Of a stretch of DNA of 64,000 nt, positions 51,898 through 61,370 are shown piece after piece. The notes below the pieces were generated by a model. That model did not search any database. It worked only from the letters and a program-made list of their open reading frames with translations, and was not told the DNA's origin. The DNA is taken from assembly GCA_045106985.1 (NCBI GenBank), contig JBGCFQ010000024.1, forward strand, positions 62,001 through 126,000, written 5' to 3'. The stretch is from JAUIET01 sp045106985 (GTDB lineage: Bacteria; Pseudomonadota; Gammaproteobacteria; Pseudomonadales; JAUIET01). The position numbers were made by a program, and so were the translations under genes. The number at the start of each line of letters is the position of its first letter. Within the stretch, counting starts at the first letter, position 1.

Positions 51898-53820
51898 ATG
51901 ACCGAAGCGACTGCCGACACACAAACAATGGGTTTTCAGACAGAGGCTAAGCAGCTTCTGCAGTTGATGATTCATTCCCTTTATAGCAATAAAGAAATCT
52001 TTCTTAGGGAGCTTATCTCTAATGCATCAGACGCCGTTGATAAACTTCGCTTTGAGGCCCTGTCTGATAATTCTCTGTATGGAGATGACGGTGAACTTAA
52101 GATTCAAATAGATTTTGATGAAGAAGCTAACACTATTACGATCGCGGACAATGGCATTGGCATGTCACGCGACGAAGTGATTTCTAACCTGGGTACAATC
52201 GCTAAATCAGGTACTGCACAGTTTCTCGAAAGTCTCACGGGCGACGAGAAGAAGGATTCTCAATTAATAGGCCAATTTGGCGTTGGTTTTTACTCAGCTT
52301 TTATCGTCGCCGACCGAGTTAGTGTTGTCACCCGGCGCGCTGGTAGTGACGAAGCGACGCTTTGGGAGTCGGCCGGTGAGGCAGATTTCAACATTGGCGC
52401 TGCTGAAAAAGACAGTCGTGGAACCAGCATTACATTGCACTTGAAGTCTGACGAAAAAGAGTTCGCAAGTGCCTATCGATTGCGCAGCATCATCAAGAAA
52501 TATTCAGACCACATTTCAATACCGGTGATGATGCTTGAGCAAGAAGTTCCTGCGGCGCCCGTTGAAGAGGGTGAGGAAGCGCCAGAAGCTAAGGTACCTG
52601 AGTACGAAGCAATTAACTCGGCAACGGCGTTGTGGACTCGATCGCGCAAAGACGTTTCTGATGAAGAATATCAAGAATTCTACAAACACATCTCTCATGA
52701 CTTTGAGGATGCGCTGGCTTGGAGCCATAACAAGGTTGAGGGTAAGTTAGAGTATTCAAGCTTACTGTTTATTCCTGGGCGCGCGCCGTTTGATATGTGG
52801 CAGCGTGAAGCTACTCGTGGTTTGAAGCTGTATGTGCAGCGTACTTTTATTCTTGATGAGGCGGAGCAATTTTTACCGCTATATCTACGGTTCATTAAAG
52901 GTGTCATCGATTCAAACGATCTGCCTTTGAATGTGTCGCGCGAAATTTTACAGAATGATCCCAACATCGATAGCATTCGCAATGCTGTAACCAAGCGTGT
53001 GTTGGACGTGCTTGGCAAGATGAGTAAGAACGAACCTGAAAAGTACGCCACGTTCTGGAAAGAGTTTGGTCAGGTTTTGAAAGAGGGCCCTGCCGAAGAT
53101 TCTAGCAACAAAGAAAAAATTGCTGGGCTATTGCGCTTTACCACGACAGTAAGTGAAGGCGAGACTCAGGATCAATCCTTGGCTCAGTATGTGGAGCGAA
53201 TGAAGGAAGGTCAGGACAAGATCTACTACATAGCCGCTGAAAATATTACAACCGCAAAGAACAGCCCCCATCTTGAGGTGTTTCGTAAGAAAGAAATCGA
53301 AGTGCTTTTGCTGCACGACCGTGTAGACGACTGGCTGATGGGCCATATGATGGACTTTGATGGCAAAAAGCTGCAAGACGTAGCCAAAGGCGAGTTAGAC
53401 CTCGGTGATCTGGATAATGAAGAGGATAAGAAGGCCCAGGAAGAAGCTTCTGAAAAGCATAGTGGCTTAACGGAGCGGGCGAAGGAAGCTCTTGGCGATG
53501 ACGTAAATGAAGTGCGTGTTACTACTCGCCTCACTGATTCACCCGCTTGCCTAGTTGTTGGGGAGTACGATATGGGCATGCAAATGCAGCGTATTCTAGA
53601 AGCGGCAGGGCAGGAAGTTCCGGAAACCAAGCCGACGTTGGAGCTTAACCCCGAGCATCCATTGGTTTCGAAGCTGGACGGCGAGAGCGATGAAGACCGT
53701 TTCAAGGAATTGCTGAGCGTGCTGCTTGATCAAGCGCGGCTTGCAGAGGGAAGTCAGCTGAACGATCCCGCTGCTTTTGTAGCGCGTCTGAACCGCTTGT
53801 TAATGGAACTTAGCGACTAA
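51898..53820 (+). CDS. htpG: Molecular chaperone HtpG (Hsp90)
   Basis: A 640-residue Hsp90. The N-terminal ATP domain shows FLRELISNASDAVDKLRFEA, DNGIGMSRDEVISNLGTIAKSGT and GQFGVGFYSAFIVAD. The middle domain has FIPGRAPFDMWQ and LPLNVSREILQ, and the C-terminal dimer domain ends LLMELSD. It is about 15 residues longer than the E. coli protein; the acidic linker EEGEEAPEAK accounts for part of this. AGGAGA precedes the ATG at 51898. It is expressed from the sigma-32-type promoter upstream. Confidence 0.98.
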   Translation: MTEATADTQTMGFQTEAKQLLQLMIHSLYSNKEIFLRELISNASDAVDKLRFEALSDNSLYGDDGELKIQIDFDEEANTITIADNGIGMSRDEVISNLGTIAKSGTAQFLESLTGDEKKDSQLIGQFGVGFYSAFIVADRVSVVTRRAGSDEATLWESAGEADFNIGAAEKDSRGTSITLHLKSDEKEFASAYRLRSIIKKYSDHISIPVMMLEQEVPAAPVEEGEEAPEAKVPEYEAINSATALWTRSRKDVSDEEYQEFYKHISHDFEDALAWSHNKVEGKLEYSSLLFIPGRAPFDMWQREATRGLKLYVQRTFILDEAEQFLPLYLRFIKGVIDSNDLPLNVSREILQNDPNIDSIRNAVTKRVLDVLGKMSKNEPEKYATFWKEFGQVLKEGPAEDSSNKEKIAGLLRFTTTVSEGETQDQSLAQYVERMKEGQDKIYYIAAENITTAKNSPHLEVFRKKEIEVLLLHDRVDDWLMGHMMDFDGKKLQDVAKGELDLGDLDNEEDKKAQEEASEKHSGLTERAKEALGDDVNEVRVTTRLTDSPACLVVGEYDMGMQMQRILEAAGQEVPETKPTLELNPEHPLVSKLDGESDEDRFKELLSVLLDQARLAEGSQLNDPAAFVARLNRLLMELSD

Positions 53821-53838
53821 GGCCTTCATCGAAATTGA

Positions 53839-53868
53839 CAGTTTTCGCTCGACGCTGAGCGAAGACTG
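53839..53868 (+). terminator. Hairpin after htpG
   Basis: CAGTTTTCGCTC (53839-53850) pairs with GAGCGAAGACTG (53857-53868), 11 of 12 bases matched, with a 6-base loop. There is no T-run, so it may only attenuate. Confidence 0.45.
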
Positions 53869-53914
53869 TAGTGTTCGATAGTCAGCGGCGAAGCCGATTT
53901 AGGAGCGGGGGCCC

Positions 53915-54943
53915 ATGGGACAAACAGTCAAGGTCGCTGTTCTTGGCGGCGGTAGCTTCGGCACGGTGATCGCCAACATTATTGCCTTGAATGGTCACAG
54001 AGTAACGCTGTGGTTGCGAAATGCAGAGCGTGCGGCGGAGATTAACCGCGAGCATAGAAACAGTGTTTACCTGCCTGAGTACGAGTTAAGTGCATCGTTA
54101 CGAGCATGCACTGAATTAAATAGTGTTGTTAGTGATAGTGATATTATTTTCATGGCCGTGCCCAGTTCTTCCTGCCGCGAGGTTTCACAAACGGTAGCTT
54201 CCGGTATCAAAGACAATGCTATTGTGGTTAGTACTACCAAGGGAATTGAGCCCGGCGGTTTCAAGCTAATGAGTGAAGTGTTGGCCGAAGAGCTGCCAGC
54301 TGCTCGTGTTGCTGTGCTAAGTGGTCCCAATCTGGCGCGCGAGATAGCAGCTGGACAAATGACGGGCACTGTTGTTGCAAGTGTAGATCAGGAGGTTCAG
54401 ATAATTGTCCAGAACCTGCTGAAATCTTCGAATTTTCGAGTGTATGCGAATACCGATGTCTATGGGGTTGAGCTAGGCGGCGCGTTAAAAAACATCTACG
54501 CGATAGTGTCCGGAATCGGCGCCGCTATGAGTTTGGGGCAAAATACAATTGGTATGTTGCTAACGCGCAGTTTGGCGGAAATGAGTCGCTTTGCAGTCAA
54601 GCTGGGGGCCAACCCAATGACTTTTCTTGGCTTGAGCGGTGTTGGTGATTTAATCGTAACGTGTATGTCGCCGTTAAGCCGCAACTACCAATTGGGTTTT
54701 CAGATTGGTCAAGGTAAGGAGCTGAATGATATTGTTAGTGATTTGGGGCAGGTGGCTGAAGGTTTAAATACGCTTAAAATAGTCAAAGGCAAGGCCGACG
54801 AACTTGATGTTTATATGCCTCTCGTCAGCGGTCTATACGCTATTCTGGTGGACAAGCAGAACGTCGCCAACGTGATTGCTGGATTGATGGATGGCGAGCA
54901 AAGTCAGGATGTTGAATTTATGCAGGATAAGTTGTATGACTAA
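53915..54943 (+). CDS. gpsA: Glycerol-3-phosphate dehydrogenase [NAD(P)+]
   Basis: A 342-residue dehydrogenase that makes glycerol-3-phosphate for phospholipids. It has the dinucleotide motif VLGGGSFGTVIANI, the IMAVPSSSCREV strand, TTKGIEPGGF, SGPNLAREIAAG and the catalytic lysine in GGALKNIYAIVSGIGAAM. The ATG at 53915 has an AGGAG box about 9 bases upstream. Its stop overlaps the next start by 8 bases. Confidence 0.96.
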   Translation: MGQTVKVAVLGGGSFGTVIANIIALNGHRVTLWLRNAERAAEINREHRNSVYLPEYELSASLRACTELNSVVSDSDIIFMAVPSSSCREVSQTVASGIKDNAIVVSTTKGIEPGGFKLMSEVLAEELPAARVAVLSGPNLAREIAAGQMTGTVVASVDQEVQIIVQNLLKSSNFRVYANTDVYGVELGGALKNIYAIVSGIGAAMSLGQNTIGMLLTRSLAEMSRFAVKLGANPMTFLGLSGVGDLIVTCMSPLSRNYQLGFQIGQGKELNDIVSDLGQVAEGLNTLKIVKGKADELDVYMPLVSGLYAILVDKQNVANVIAGLMDGEQSQDVEFMQDKLYD

Positions 54944-55811
54944 CGCTGTTCGCGAAGAGTCTATCAGTATTGGAGAGATGCACTTCACAGTGAAAATTTG
55001 GGGCGACCCAGATGGAATACCTGTGATGGCACTGCATGGTTGGCTGGATAATGCGGCCAGTTTTGATGTGCTCGCGCCCATGCTAACTGGCTGCTGTGTA
55101 GCGGCGGTAGACTTGTCAGGGCAAGGCTACACTAGTCATCGACCCTATAATTCCAGCTATCTTATCTGGTCTGATTTACCTGAGTTGTTGCAGATCGCTG
55201 ATCATTTAGGTTGGGACACGTTTAATCTAGTAGGGCATTCCAGAGGAGGCATGATTGCAACGCTGTTCGCTATTGCCTCGCCCATGCGTATCAACCGACT
55301 GATTACGTTGGATACCTTAATGCCTATGGCTAGTCCTGCTGGAGATGCTACGAACAATTTGCGCGAGTACATGAAAAATGATCGTCACTTTTTGAAACGC
55401 AAACGAGAGGGCGTTAAACAGCGACCTTTCGCCTCTCTCGATTTAGCCATCGCTGCACGCCAGAAGCTTATGCCCATTGAAGATGCCTCGGCGCGCTTGA
55501 TACTTGAGCGTGGCACACGCAGGGTAGATGGCGGATACGTTTGGCGCCACGATGAGCGCTTGAAAGGGCGTTCAGCGGTCAAATTAACAACGCCTCAAAA
55601 CGAGGTGTTGTACGCCGATTTAGAAGCTGAAACTCTGTTTATTGTAGCAAAAGGCAGTATGGATCGGATGCCGGGGATTGCTGAGTTTGTGGCAACTAAC
55701 AATAAAGTGACCATGTTCCCAATTGAGGGCAACCATCACTTTCATATGGAGGATCAGGCTCCTGAAGTGGCTAAGATGATTGTCAATTTTCTTTCGGATG
55801 GCGCAGAATAG
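54936..55811 (+). CDS. Alpha/beta hydrolase
   Basis: A 291-residue hydrolase. The oxyanion region is ALHGWLDNA, the nucleophile is S102 in VGHSRGG, and the catalytic His is near EGNHHFHMED. The acid is probably the Asp in KGSMDRM. The ATG at 54936 has GCAGGA upstream and overlaps the end of gpsA, so the two are translationally linked. It belongs to the MenH/serine-hydrolase-like group; the substrate is not known. Confidence 0.9.
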   Translation: MTNAVREESISIGEMHFTVKIWGDPDGIPVMALHGWLDNAASFDVLAPMLTGCCVAAVDLSGQGYTSHRPYNSSYLIWSDLPELLQIADHLGWDTFNLVGHSRGGMIATLFAIASPMRINRLITLDTLMPMASPAGDATNNLREYMKNDRHFLKRKREGVKQRPFASLDLAIAARQKLMPIEDASARLILERGTRRVDGGYVWRHDERLKGRSAVKLTTPQNEVLYADLEAETLFIVAKGSMDRMPGIAEFVATNNKVTMFPIEGNHHFHMEDQAPEVAKMIVNFLSDGAE

Positions 55812-55842
55812 GTGATCTGATTGCTGCCTGAGTAACGAATTG

Positions 55843-56775
55843 ATGTCAATTCTTGTAAAGCGCCTGACTTTTCTTGCGGCCACCACGCTGTTTATGTCGC
55901 TGTTGTTTGCTCCCCTGGGGCATGCTCAAGCTGATGCAGCTGACGGTGAGGACCTGGCGTTCATTAAACGCTTTGCTGATTCAAGCATTATTCGATACCG
56001 TCAGATTGATCTCGGCGGGTTTAGCTTCCCTACTGGGGGCGTTAAAAAAGTTGATGGTCGTTGGCAGGCTGAACGGCAGCAAGAGTTGCAGGGCCGTCAC
56101 ACCAGCGTCACTTATCGCATCGCTGAGCGCACTCTTGTCGATGAGGTGATGACTTATTTTGAGCAGCAATTGCTGCGCTTAAATGTTCAGACGCTGTATC
56201 GCTGCGATGGTTTTTCCTGTGGTAATAGCAATAAATGGGCAAATATCGTTTTTGAAGAAAAGCGCTTGTATGGTCCTAATCCGAACCAACGCTATGTTGT
56301 CGTACAGCACGGCGACGCTTTGCTCTCGTTGTATGTTATCAAGCGGGGAAATAAGCGCGTGTATGCGCGTTTTGATTACGTAGAACCGAATACAAATGAC
56401 GCATCCAACGAGCTGCCGAGTCTGTCGTGGGTGGATGCTTTACAGCGCAGCGGTCGAGCGGAGCTAGACGAAGCCGCCTCACTATTGGCTACAGTGGAAA
56501 GTGTCACTCAGTTAGCGCTACTGGCTGACTGGTTAGGCGCGAGTAAATCAACAATCTATATTGTTGTTCATCGCTTTGGCAACGGCTCGGTTAGCGAATT
56601 GATTTCGACATCCAGCGCTCAGGCCAGCGAATTTTCAGGCCGCTTGGTATCTTTGGGTGTGGCGGCAAATCAGTTAAAAACTCTTGCTGTTGGTCCGCTC
56701 GCACCGGGCCCCTCTGGTGACGTCAACGGCATCACCTTGTTCAGCCTGGACGGCGAGGGAAGAATAGGCCGCTAG
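55843..56775 (+). CDS. DUF4892-like exported protein
   Basis: A 310-residue exported protein. The signal peptide is about residues 1-29 (ending GHAQ-A or nearby). The mature part has RYRQIDLGGFSFPTGGVK, TYRIAERTLVDEVMTYFEQQL and LYRCDGFSCGNSNKWAN, with two cysteines that could pair. This pattern fits DUF4892, a family of unknown function in gammaproteobacteria. The ATG at 55843 is preceded by an in-frame TTG. It follows the alpha/beta hydrolase at 31 bases. Confidence 0.78.
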   Translation: MSILVKRLTFLAATTLFMSLLFAPLGHAQADAADGEDLAFIKRFADSSIIRYRQIDLGGFSFPTGGVKKVDGRWQAERQQELQGRHTSVTYRIAERTLVDEVMTYFEQQLLRLNVQTLYRCDGFSCGNSNKWANIVFEEKRLYGPNPNQRYVVVQHGDALLSLYVIKRGNKRVYARFDYVEPNTNDASNELPSLSWVDALQRSGRAELDEAASLLATVESVTQLALLADWLGASKSTIYIVVHRFGNGSVSELISTSSAQASEFSGRLVSLGVAANQLKTLAVGPLAPGPSGDVNGITLFSLDGEGRIGR

Positions 56776-56818
56776 TTTCTGTTGAACAACGCGATAAACC
56801 TATTCTACAACCTTAGTA

Positions 56819-57361
56819 TTAGTCTTTAACGAGAGAAAGAAATTCCATTCTCGTCATTTCGTTGTCGCGAAAGGTGCCTAGCATCGCCGATGTTTTCATT
56901 GACGAGTTTTGCTTTTCGACACCGCGCATCATCATACACATATGCTTTGCTTCTACTATTACACCAACGCCAGCAGCATCGGTTACATCGCGAATAGTTT
57001 CCGCTATCTGTAAGGTGAGGTTTTCCTGTATTTGCAGTCGGCGGGCAAACATATCCACGATGCGAGCTATTTTAGACAGGCCAATTACTTTGCCTTGGGG
57101 TAGGTAGCCGACATGACACTTGCCTATGAACGGCAACATGTGGTGCTCACACAGTGAATAAAGCTCAATATCCTTAACAAGAACGATTTCATTGCAACCT
57201 GAAGGGAACAGGGCATTGTTAACGACTTCATCTATGGTTTTATTATAGCCATTTGTTAGAAATTCAAAGGCTTTAGCTGCGCGCTCAGGAGTGTCGACGA
57301 GGCCTGGACGGTCTAAATCTTCACCAACGCCGCTGATAATGGTAGCAAACGCATCCTTCAT
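56819..57361 (-). CDS. folE: GTP cyclohydrolase I
   Basis: A 180-residue enzyme that opens GTP to dihydroneopterin triphosphate in folate synthesis. The zinc ligands C71, H74 (SLCEHHMLPFIG) and C142 are in place, as is LVDTPERAAKAF. The product lacks the long N-terminal extension found in some homologues. ATG at 57361. It is divergent from prmB, sharing a short 78-base region. Confidence 0.97.
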   Translation of the reverse strand: MKDAFATIISGVGEDLDRPGLVDTPERAAKAFEFLTNGYNKTIDEVVNNALFPSGCNEIVLVKDIELYSLCEHHMLPFIGKCHVGYLPQGKVIGLSKIARIVDMFARRLQIQENLTLQIAETIRDVTDAAGVGVIVEAKHMCMMMRGVEKQNSSMKTSAMLGTFRDNEMTRMEFLSLVKD

Positions 57362-57439
57362 GACATTATTTCCGTTACTGCTTCAATGAGTGCGTGGCAT
57401 AGTAGCAGACCTACTTTTGAAATGCAGCCGAGAACCGCC

Positions 57440-58357
57440 ATGAACGATCTGGATATCGCCAGCAAAGAACTGCTGACCGTTCGAGACTTCATTCGTTGGG
57501 GGGCTTCGCGTTTTGCAGAGAACAATCTGTGTTTCGGGCACGGTACCGACAATGCCTGGGATGAAGCCGTGCAATTGGTTCTGCATGCGCTCCACCTGCC
57601 GCCAGAATCTGGAATGGAAGTGCTGGACGCGAGGCTTACTTCTGAGGAGCGTAAGTTGGTGACGGTCGTGCTGGCGACGAGGGTTAAAGAGCGCATTCCG
57701 GCCGCTTATCTGAATGGGGTTGCCTGGTTTGCAGGCCTGCAGTTCAAAGCTGATGAGCGAGCGCTCATCCCTCGCTCGCCCATCGCCGAGTTGATTGAGA
57801 ACGGTTTCGCGCCCTGGCTAGACTCTTCGCAGATTGGCAGAGTTCTTGACCTTTGTACCGGTGGTGGTTGTATAGGTATTGCCACGGCGTTCCATTTACC
57901 AGAGTCATGCGTGGATATTAGCGATGTTAGTGAGGCTGCACTGGACCTTGCGCGAACTAATATCGAATCTCACGGTGTTGAAGACCGAGTCTTTGCCTAT
58001 CCCTCAGACTTGTTCTCATCGCTCCCGGAAGACGCTGCTTACGATTTAATTGTTAGCAACCCACCGTATGTGGACTCAAATGATTTCAGTAAAATGCCGG
58101 CGGAGTTTCATCATGAGCCGGTTATTGCGTTGGAAGCAGGAGACGATGGTCTAGAGTTGGTGCATCGAATTTTACAGGGTGCTGCGCAGCGACTTACCGA
58201 TCAAGGCGCATTGATAGTGGAGGTCGGCAACAGTGATCTGGCGTTAACTCGGGCGCTGCCAAACGTGCCTTTCACCTGGCTAGAGTTCTCACGCGGTGGG
58301 CACGGGGTTTTCATGCTGACAAAAGAACAGCTTGAGGCCTACTTTCCGCAGCGCTGA
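57440..58357 (+). CDS. prmB: Ribosomal protein L3 N5-glutamine methyltransferase
   Basis: A 305-residue SAM methyltransferase. It has the SAM site VLDLCTGGGCIGIATA (135-150) and the glutamine-methylation motif NPPY (207-210). The N-terminal helix bundle, GVAWFAGLQFKADERALIPRSP and its location just upstream of aroC identify PrmB rather than PrmC. The ATG at 57440 gives the usual N-terminus; an in-frame ATG at 57422 is possible. Confidence 0.94.
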   Translation: MNDLDIASKELLTVRDFIRWGASRFAENNLCFGHGTDNAWDEAVQLVLHALHLPPESGMEVLDARLTSEERKLVTVVLATRVKERIPAAYLNGVAWFAGLQFKADERALIPRSPIAELIENGFAPWLDSSQIGRVLDLCTGGGCIGIATAFHLPESCVDISDVSEAALDLARTNIESHGVEDRVFAYPSDLFSSLPEDAAYDLIVSNPPYVDSNDFSKMPAEFHHEPVIALEAGDDGLELVHRILQGAAQRLTDQGALIVEVGNSDLALTRALPNVPFTWLEFSRGGHGVFMLTKEQLEAYFPQR

Positions 58358-58458
58358 AAGTAGCATAAAGGTATAATGTTTGTTTTGTAGTCTTAACCTA
58401 TTCACTTACAGGGCGCTCGCAAGGTGTTCGATAGGCGCTTCAAGCGCGCAGAGAAAAA

Positions 58459-59532
58459 ATGTCAGGCAATACGATAGGAAAACTGTTTACCGTTACAACC
58501 TTTGGTGAAAGCCATGGGCGTGCTTTGGGTTGCATTGTTGACGGTTGCCCACCGGGTATGGAATTAAGCGAGGCAGACCTGCAGCGTGACCTGGATCGGC
58601 GCAAGCCGGGCACCTCACGCTTCACCACACAGCGAAGAGAGGACGATGAGGTCGAAATTTTATCCGGAGTTTTCGAGGGTAAAACAACAGGCACTCCAAT
58701 AGGCTTGTTGATTCGCAACACCGATCAACGTTCCAAAGACTATAGCAACATTAAAGACAGCTTTCGGCCGGCCCACGCGGACTTCAGCTACCAGAAAAAA
58801 TATGGAATTCGCGATTATCGTGGTGGCGGGCGAGCAAGCGCGCGCGAGACGTCAATGCGTGTCGCCGCCGGCGCCATAGCGAAGAAGTATTTGCTGGAGC
58901 GTTACGGCGTTACTATCTACGGATTTCTATCTCAACTAGGGCCGTTGAAAATTGGCAGCATTGATCAAAGGGTAATTGAAACGAATCCATTTTTTTGTCC
59001 AGATGCCGCCATGGTGCCGCAAATGGAAGAATACATGGCTGCGCTTAACAAAGAGGGTGATTCTATTGGTGCGAAACTGTCTGTTGTTGCTGAGGGCGTA
59101 CCAGTGGGTTGGGGTGAGCCAGTTTTTGACAAGCTTGATGCAGAAATAGCTTACGCGTTGATGAGCATTAACGCAGTGCGGGCTGTTGAACTGGGGTCGG
59201 GCTGCGATGTTGTTGAGCAAAAAGGCAGCGAACATAGAGATGAGATATCCAGTAAAGGTTTCCTCAGTAACAACTCTGGTGGCACTTTAGGTGGAATTAG
59301 CAGCGGTCAGGATATTGTTGCCCATATCTCGTTGAAACCCACTTCAAGTATTCGTCAACCCGGACGCAGTGTTGATACCGACGGTAAAGACATTGACGTT
59401 GTTACTACAGGACGGCATGACCCCTGCGTTGGTATTCGTGCCACTCCTATAGCCGAAGCTATGCTTGCAATTGTTCTGTTAGATCATGCGCTTCGTGACA
59501 GGGGTCAAAATTCTGACGTTGAACGAACTTGA
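58459..59532 (+). CDS. aroC: Chorismate synthase
   Basis: A 357-residue enzyme of the shikimate pathway. It contains GESHGRALGCIVDGCPPG, the FMN-site RGGGRASARET and the closing RHDPCVGIRATPIAEA. It uses reduced FMN to make chorismate from EPSP. ATG at 58459. It is about 100 bases downstream of prmB, a common gammaproteobacterial order. Confidence 0.98.
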   Translation: MSGNTIGKLFTVTTFGESHGRALGCIVDGCPPGMELSEADLQRDLDRRKPGTSRFTTQRREDDEVEILSGVFEGKTTGTPIGLLIRNTDQRSKDYSNIKDSFRPAHADFSYQKKYGIRDYRGGGRASARETSMRVAAGAIAKKYLLERYGVTIYGFLSQLGPLKIGSIDQRVIETNPFFCPDAAMVPQMEEYMAALNKEGDSIGAKLSVVAEGVPVGWGEPVFDKLDAEIAYALMSINAVRAVELGSGCDVVEQKGSEHRDEISSKGFLSNNSGGTLGGISSGQDIVAHISLKPTSSIRQPGRSVDTDGKDIDVVTTGRHDPCVGIRATPIAEAMLAIVLLDHALRDRGQNSDVERT

Positions 59533-59631
59533 AGCCAACCCATTTTGGCAATATTCATTCTTCACATTGGCTTGATGGCCGTAACTTGTTTTAATCACCC
59601 CTTGGCTACATAAGGATAACTGCCAGCGCTC

Positions 59632-60096
59632 ATGCTTGCTCCAATCAGTGAAAATGAAACAACCGTCTACGGGTTTATCCGTGATGAAGTGATTGTTGCG
59701 CCAGAAATGGATACGCAGGACCGTTTGCAAACAAACCGCAGAGTATTGCTGGGTTTGCCTGAATTTAACGCCTGTACCTTGCTCTACCGCGACATGTTTG
59801 CAATTCCGAACAGCAGTATCAATGCTGGTGGTTATTATTCCGCAATGATGCATTTTGGTGCACCCTACGAAGGCGTCGAATATGAGTGGGAGCATTGGCT
59901 TGAAGCGTTTGAGGACATGCTCGCTAAAATGTATTGGGTTAGCGCGGTAGTGCACTTGGAAACCCCATTTGCCGGCACTCATACCCACATTTGGGAAGCG
60001 TCAGAGAGTTTTCATGCGCCGGGTTCCAGCGAACTTGAGATGCGCTGTGAATGGACCAAAGACAAAGGTTTCTTTCGCCAGCTGGACCACGCCTGA
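59632..60096 (+). CDS. hypothetical protein
   Basis: A 154-residue protein that I do not recognise. It has no signal peptide or membrane span. It is rich in aromatic residues (GGYYSAMMHFGAPYEGVEYEWEHWLEAFEDML), and near the end has HLETPFAGTHTHIWEASESFHA, with four His that could bind metal. ATG at 59632 follows AAGGAT. It is the first gene after aroC on the same strand. Base composition does not differ from its neighbours. Confidence 0.6.
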   Translation: MLAPISENETTVYGFIRDEVIVAPEMDTQDRLQTNRRVLLGLPEFNACTLLYRDMFAIPNSSINAGGYYSAMMHFGAPYEGVEYEWEHWLEAFEDMLAKMYWVSAVVHLETPFAGTHTHIWEASESFHAPGSSELEMRCEWTKDKGFFRQLDHA

Positions 60097-60247
60097 CATT
60101 TCTCTCATACCTGTATTTTTGTTACTGTCGTCTTTCTCGCACGCCGATCTTGTCTCATCGAAGCCGGTAGGCGCGCTTGTCGCTGTGGGCCGACAATATT
60201 ATTGAAACATGATATGTTGTGCCTTGTTCAATGTGTGAGCCCTTGCA

Positions 60248-60469
60248 GTGATTAGTAAAGCCAAGCGCCGCTGGCGTATAGCCAAGACCGTTATTTTAGC
60301 CATAGCTGCGGCTGGAGCCCTCTCATGGTCTGCCATTGAGTCCTGGGGAGTCGATCCGCAAGAGTTATGGAACTTCTTCCTTTTGTGTTTGCTGTTGCTT
60401 GGTGTAACAGCGGTGTTGGGCGTGGCTGGCGCAGGCCTGCTGGTTGCGATTAGGAAGTTCAGGAGTTAG
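60248..60469 (+). CDS. small membrane protein, hypothetical
   Basis: A 73-residue protein with a basic N-terminus (MISKAKRRWRIAK) and two hydrophobic helices (TVILAIAAAGALSWSAI and FFLLCLLLLGVTAVLGVAGAGLLV), ending RKFRS. GTG start at 60248 with no strong ribosome site. The composition and clear positive-inside pattern make it more likely real than chance. Function unknown. Confidence 0.6.
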   Translation: MISKAKRRWRIAKTVILAIAAAGALSWSAIESWGVDPQELWNFFLLCLLLLGVTAVLGVAGAGLLVAIRKFRS

Positions 60470-60999
60470 CTAAGCCTAATGTCCAGGTCGAGCTCATCGG
60501 CAATCTCTTCCAATTCTTCTTCAAATTGTTCAGTGTTTATCTCGGCCGGAACTGTAATTTGCAGTTGTGCATCAAACAATAATTCGCCGCTCATTGGCGC
60601 GCTGCGAAGCTCGCTGGTGAGCTCGTCTACGTTGATGTGATGTTTTATAAGGGTGCGCGATAGCTCATGGACAATGCCTGGGCGGTCGTTGCCTAGTACT
60701 TCTATAATTCTTTGCTTGGTTGGGCTCGCAGTATTCGCTTGGTCATTGTCTTTAGTGGTCTTTTCTTCAATAACGGCCAGCTTGAACACGTCGTTTTCAA
60801 GAGCGAGCAAGGCCGATTGCAGAGGCTGTGCATCACTGCGTGCTGTTGCTACCTGAACAATGCCGGTAAACTGGCCGCCTAGCCGTGCTAATCGGCTTTC
60901 AAGCCAGCTGCCATTGTGTGCGGAAACAAGCTCAGCCAGTTGTTCAAGCAATCCGGGTTTGTCGGGTGCCATGAATGTAAATACAATGTGAGTCCGCAT
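60466..60999 (-). CDS. GcvR-like ACT-domain regulator
   Basis: A 177-residue protein made of two ACT domains: FTFMAPDKPGLLEQLAELV at the start and IIEVLGNDRPGIVHELSRTL in the middle. This two-ACT composition is that of GcvR, which holds GcvA in the glycine cleavage system, and of related amino-acid sensors. No GcvA or gcv gene is in this window. ATG at 60999. Its stop overlaps the small membrane protein gene by 4 bases (convergent). Confidence 0.82.
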   Translation of the reverse strand: MRTHIVFTFMAPDKPGLLEQLAELVSAHNGSWLESRLARLGGQFTGIVQVATARSDAQPLQSALLALENDVFKLAVIEEKTTKDNDQANTASPTKQRIIEVLGNDRPGIVHELSRTLIKHHINVDELTSELRSAPMSGELLFDAQLQITVPAEINTEQFEEELEEIADELDLDIRLS

Positions 61000-61079
61000 A
61001 TTGTTACCTTTAGTGTGTTGCGTTCGCTCTTGAGTCTTAAGTACTGTTTATCAAGGTCCAAACCAGAGGTTATCAGAGA

Positions 61080-61370
61080 GTGATTATACCCGCAGATCGT
61101 CTATCGAAAGACGCCTTACACGGCTTGATCGAAGAGTTTATCAGCCGCGAAGGGACTGATTACGGCACAGCAGAGTACGACCTAAAGCAGAAAACACAGC
61201 ATGTTGTGCGCCAAATGGAGCGTGGCGAGGTGGTTGTTGTATTTGATGCCGCGAGTGATAGCTGTAATTTGCTGGTGGCTGAGGAGGCCCAACTGTTCTC
61301 CGCTGTTTCTGACGCGGCACAAGACGCGGAGGAGTACGAACAGAGCGACGATGGAGACAACCGTCAATGA
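61080..61370 (+). CDS. yheU: YheU-family protein
   Basis: A 96-residue protein. The first 70 residues match YheU (UPF0270): MIIPADRLSKDALHGLIEEF, ISREGTDYG and DLKQKTQHVVRQMERGEVVVVFD. The C-terminal 25 residues are an acidic tail (DAAQDAEEYEQSDDGD) that E. coli YheU lacks. GTG start at 61080. Its stop overlaps the tusA ATG (ATGA). Function unknown. Confidence 0.85.
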   Translation: MIIPADRLSKDALHGLIEEFISREGTDYGTAEYDLKQKTQHVVRQMERGEVVVVFDAASDSCNLLVAEEAQLFSAVSDAAQDAEEYEQSDDGDNRQ

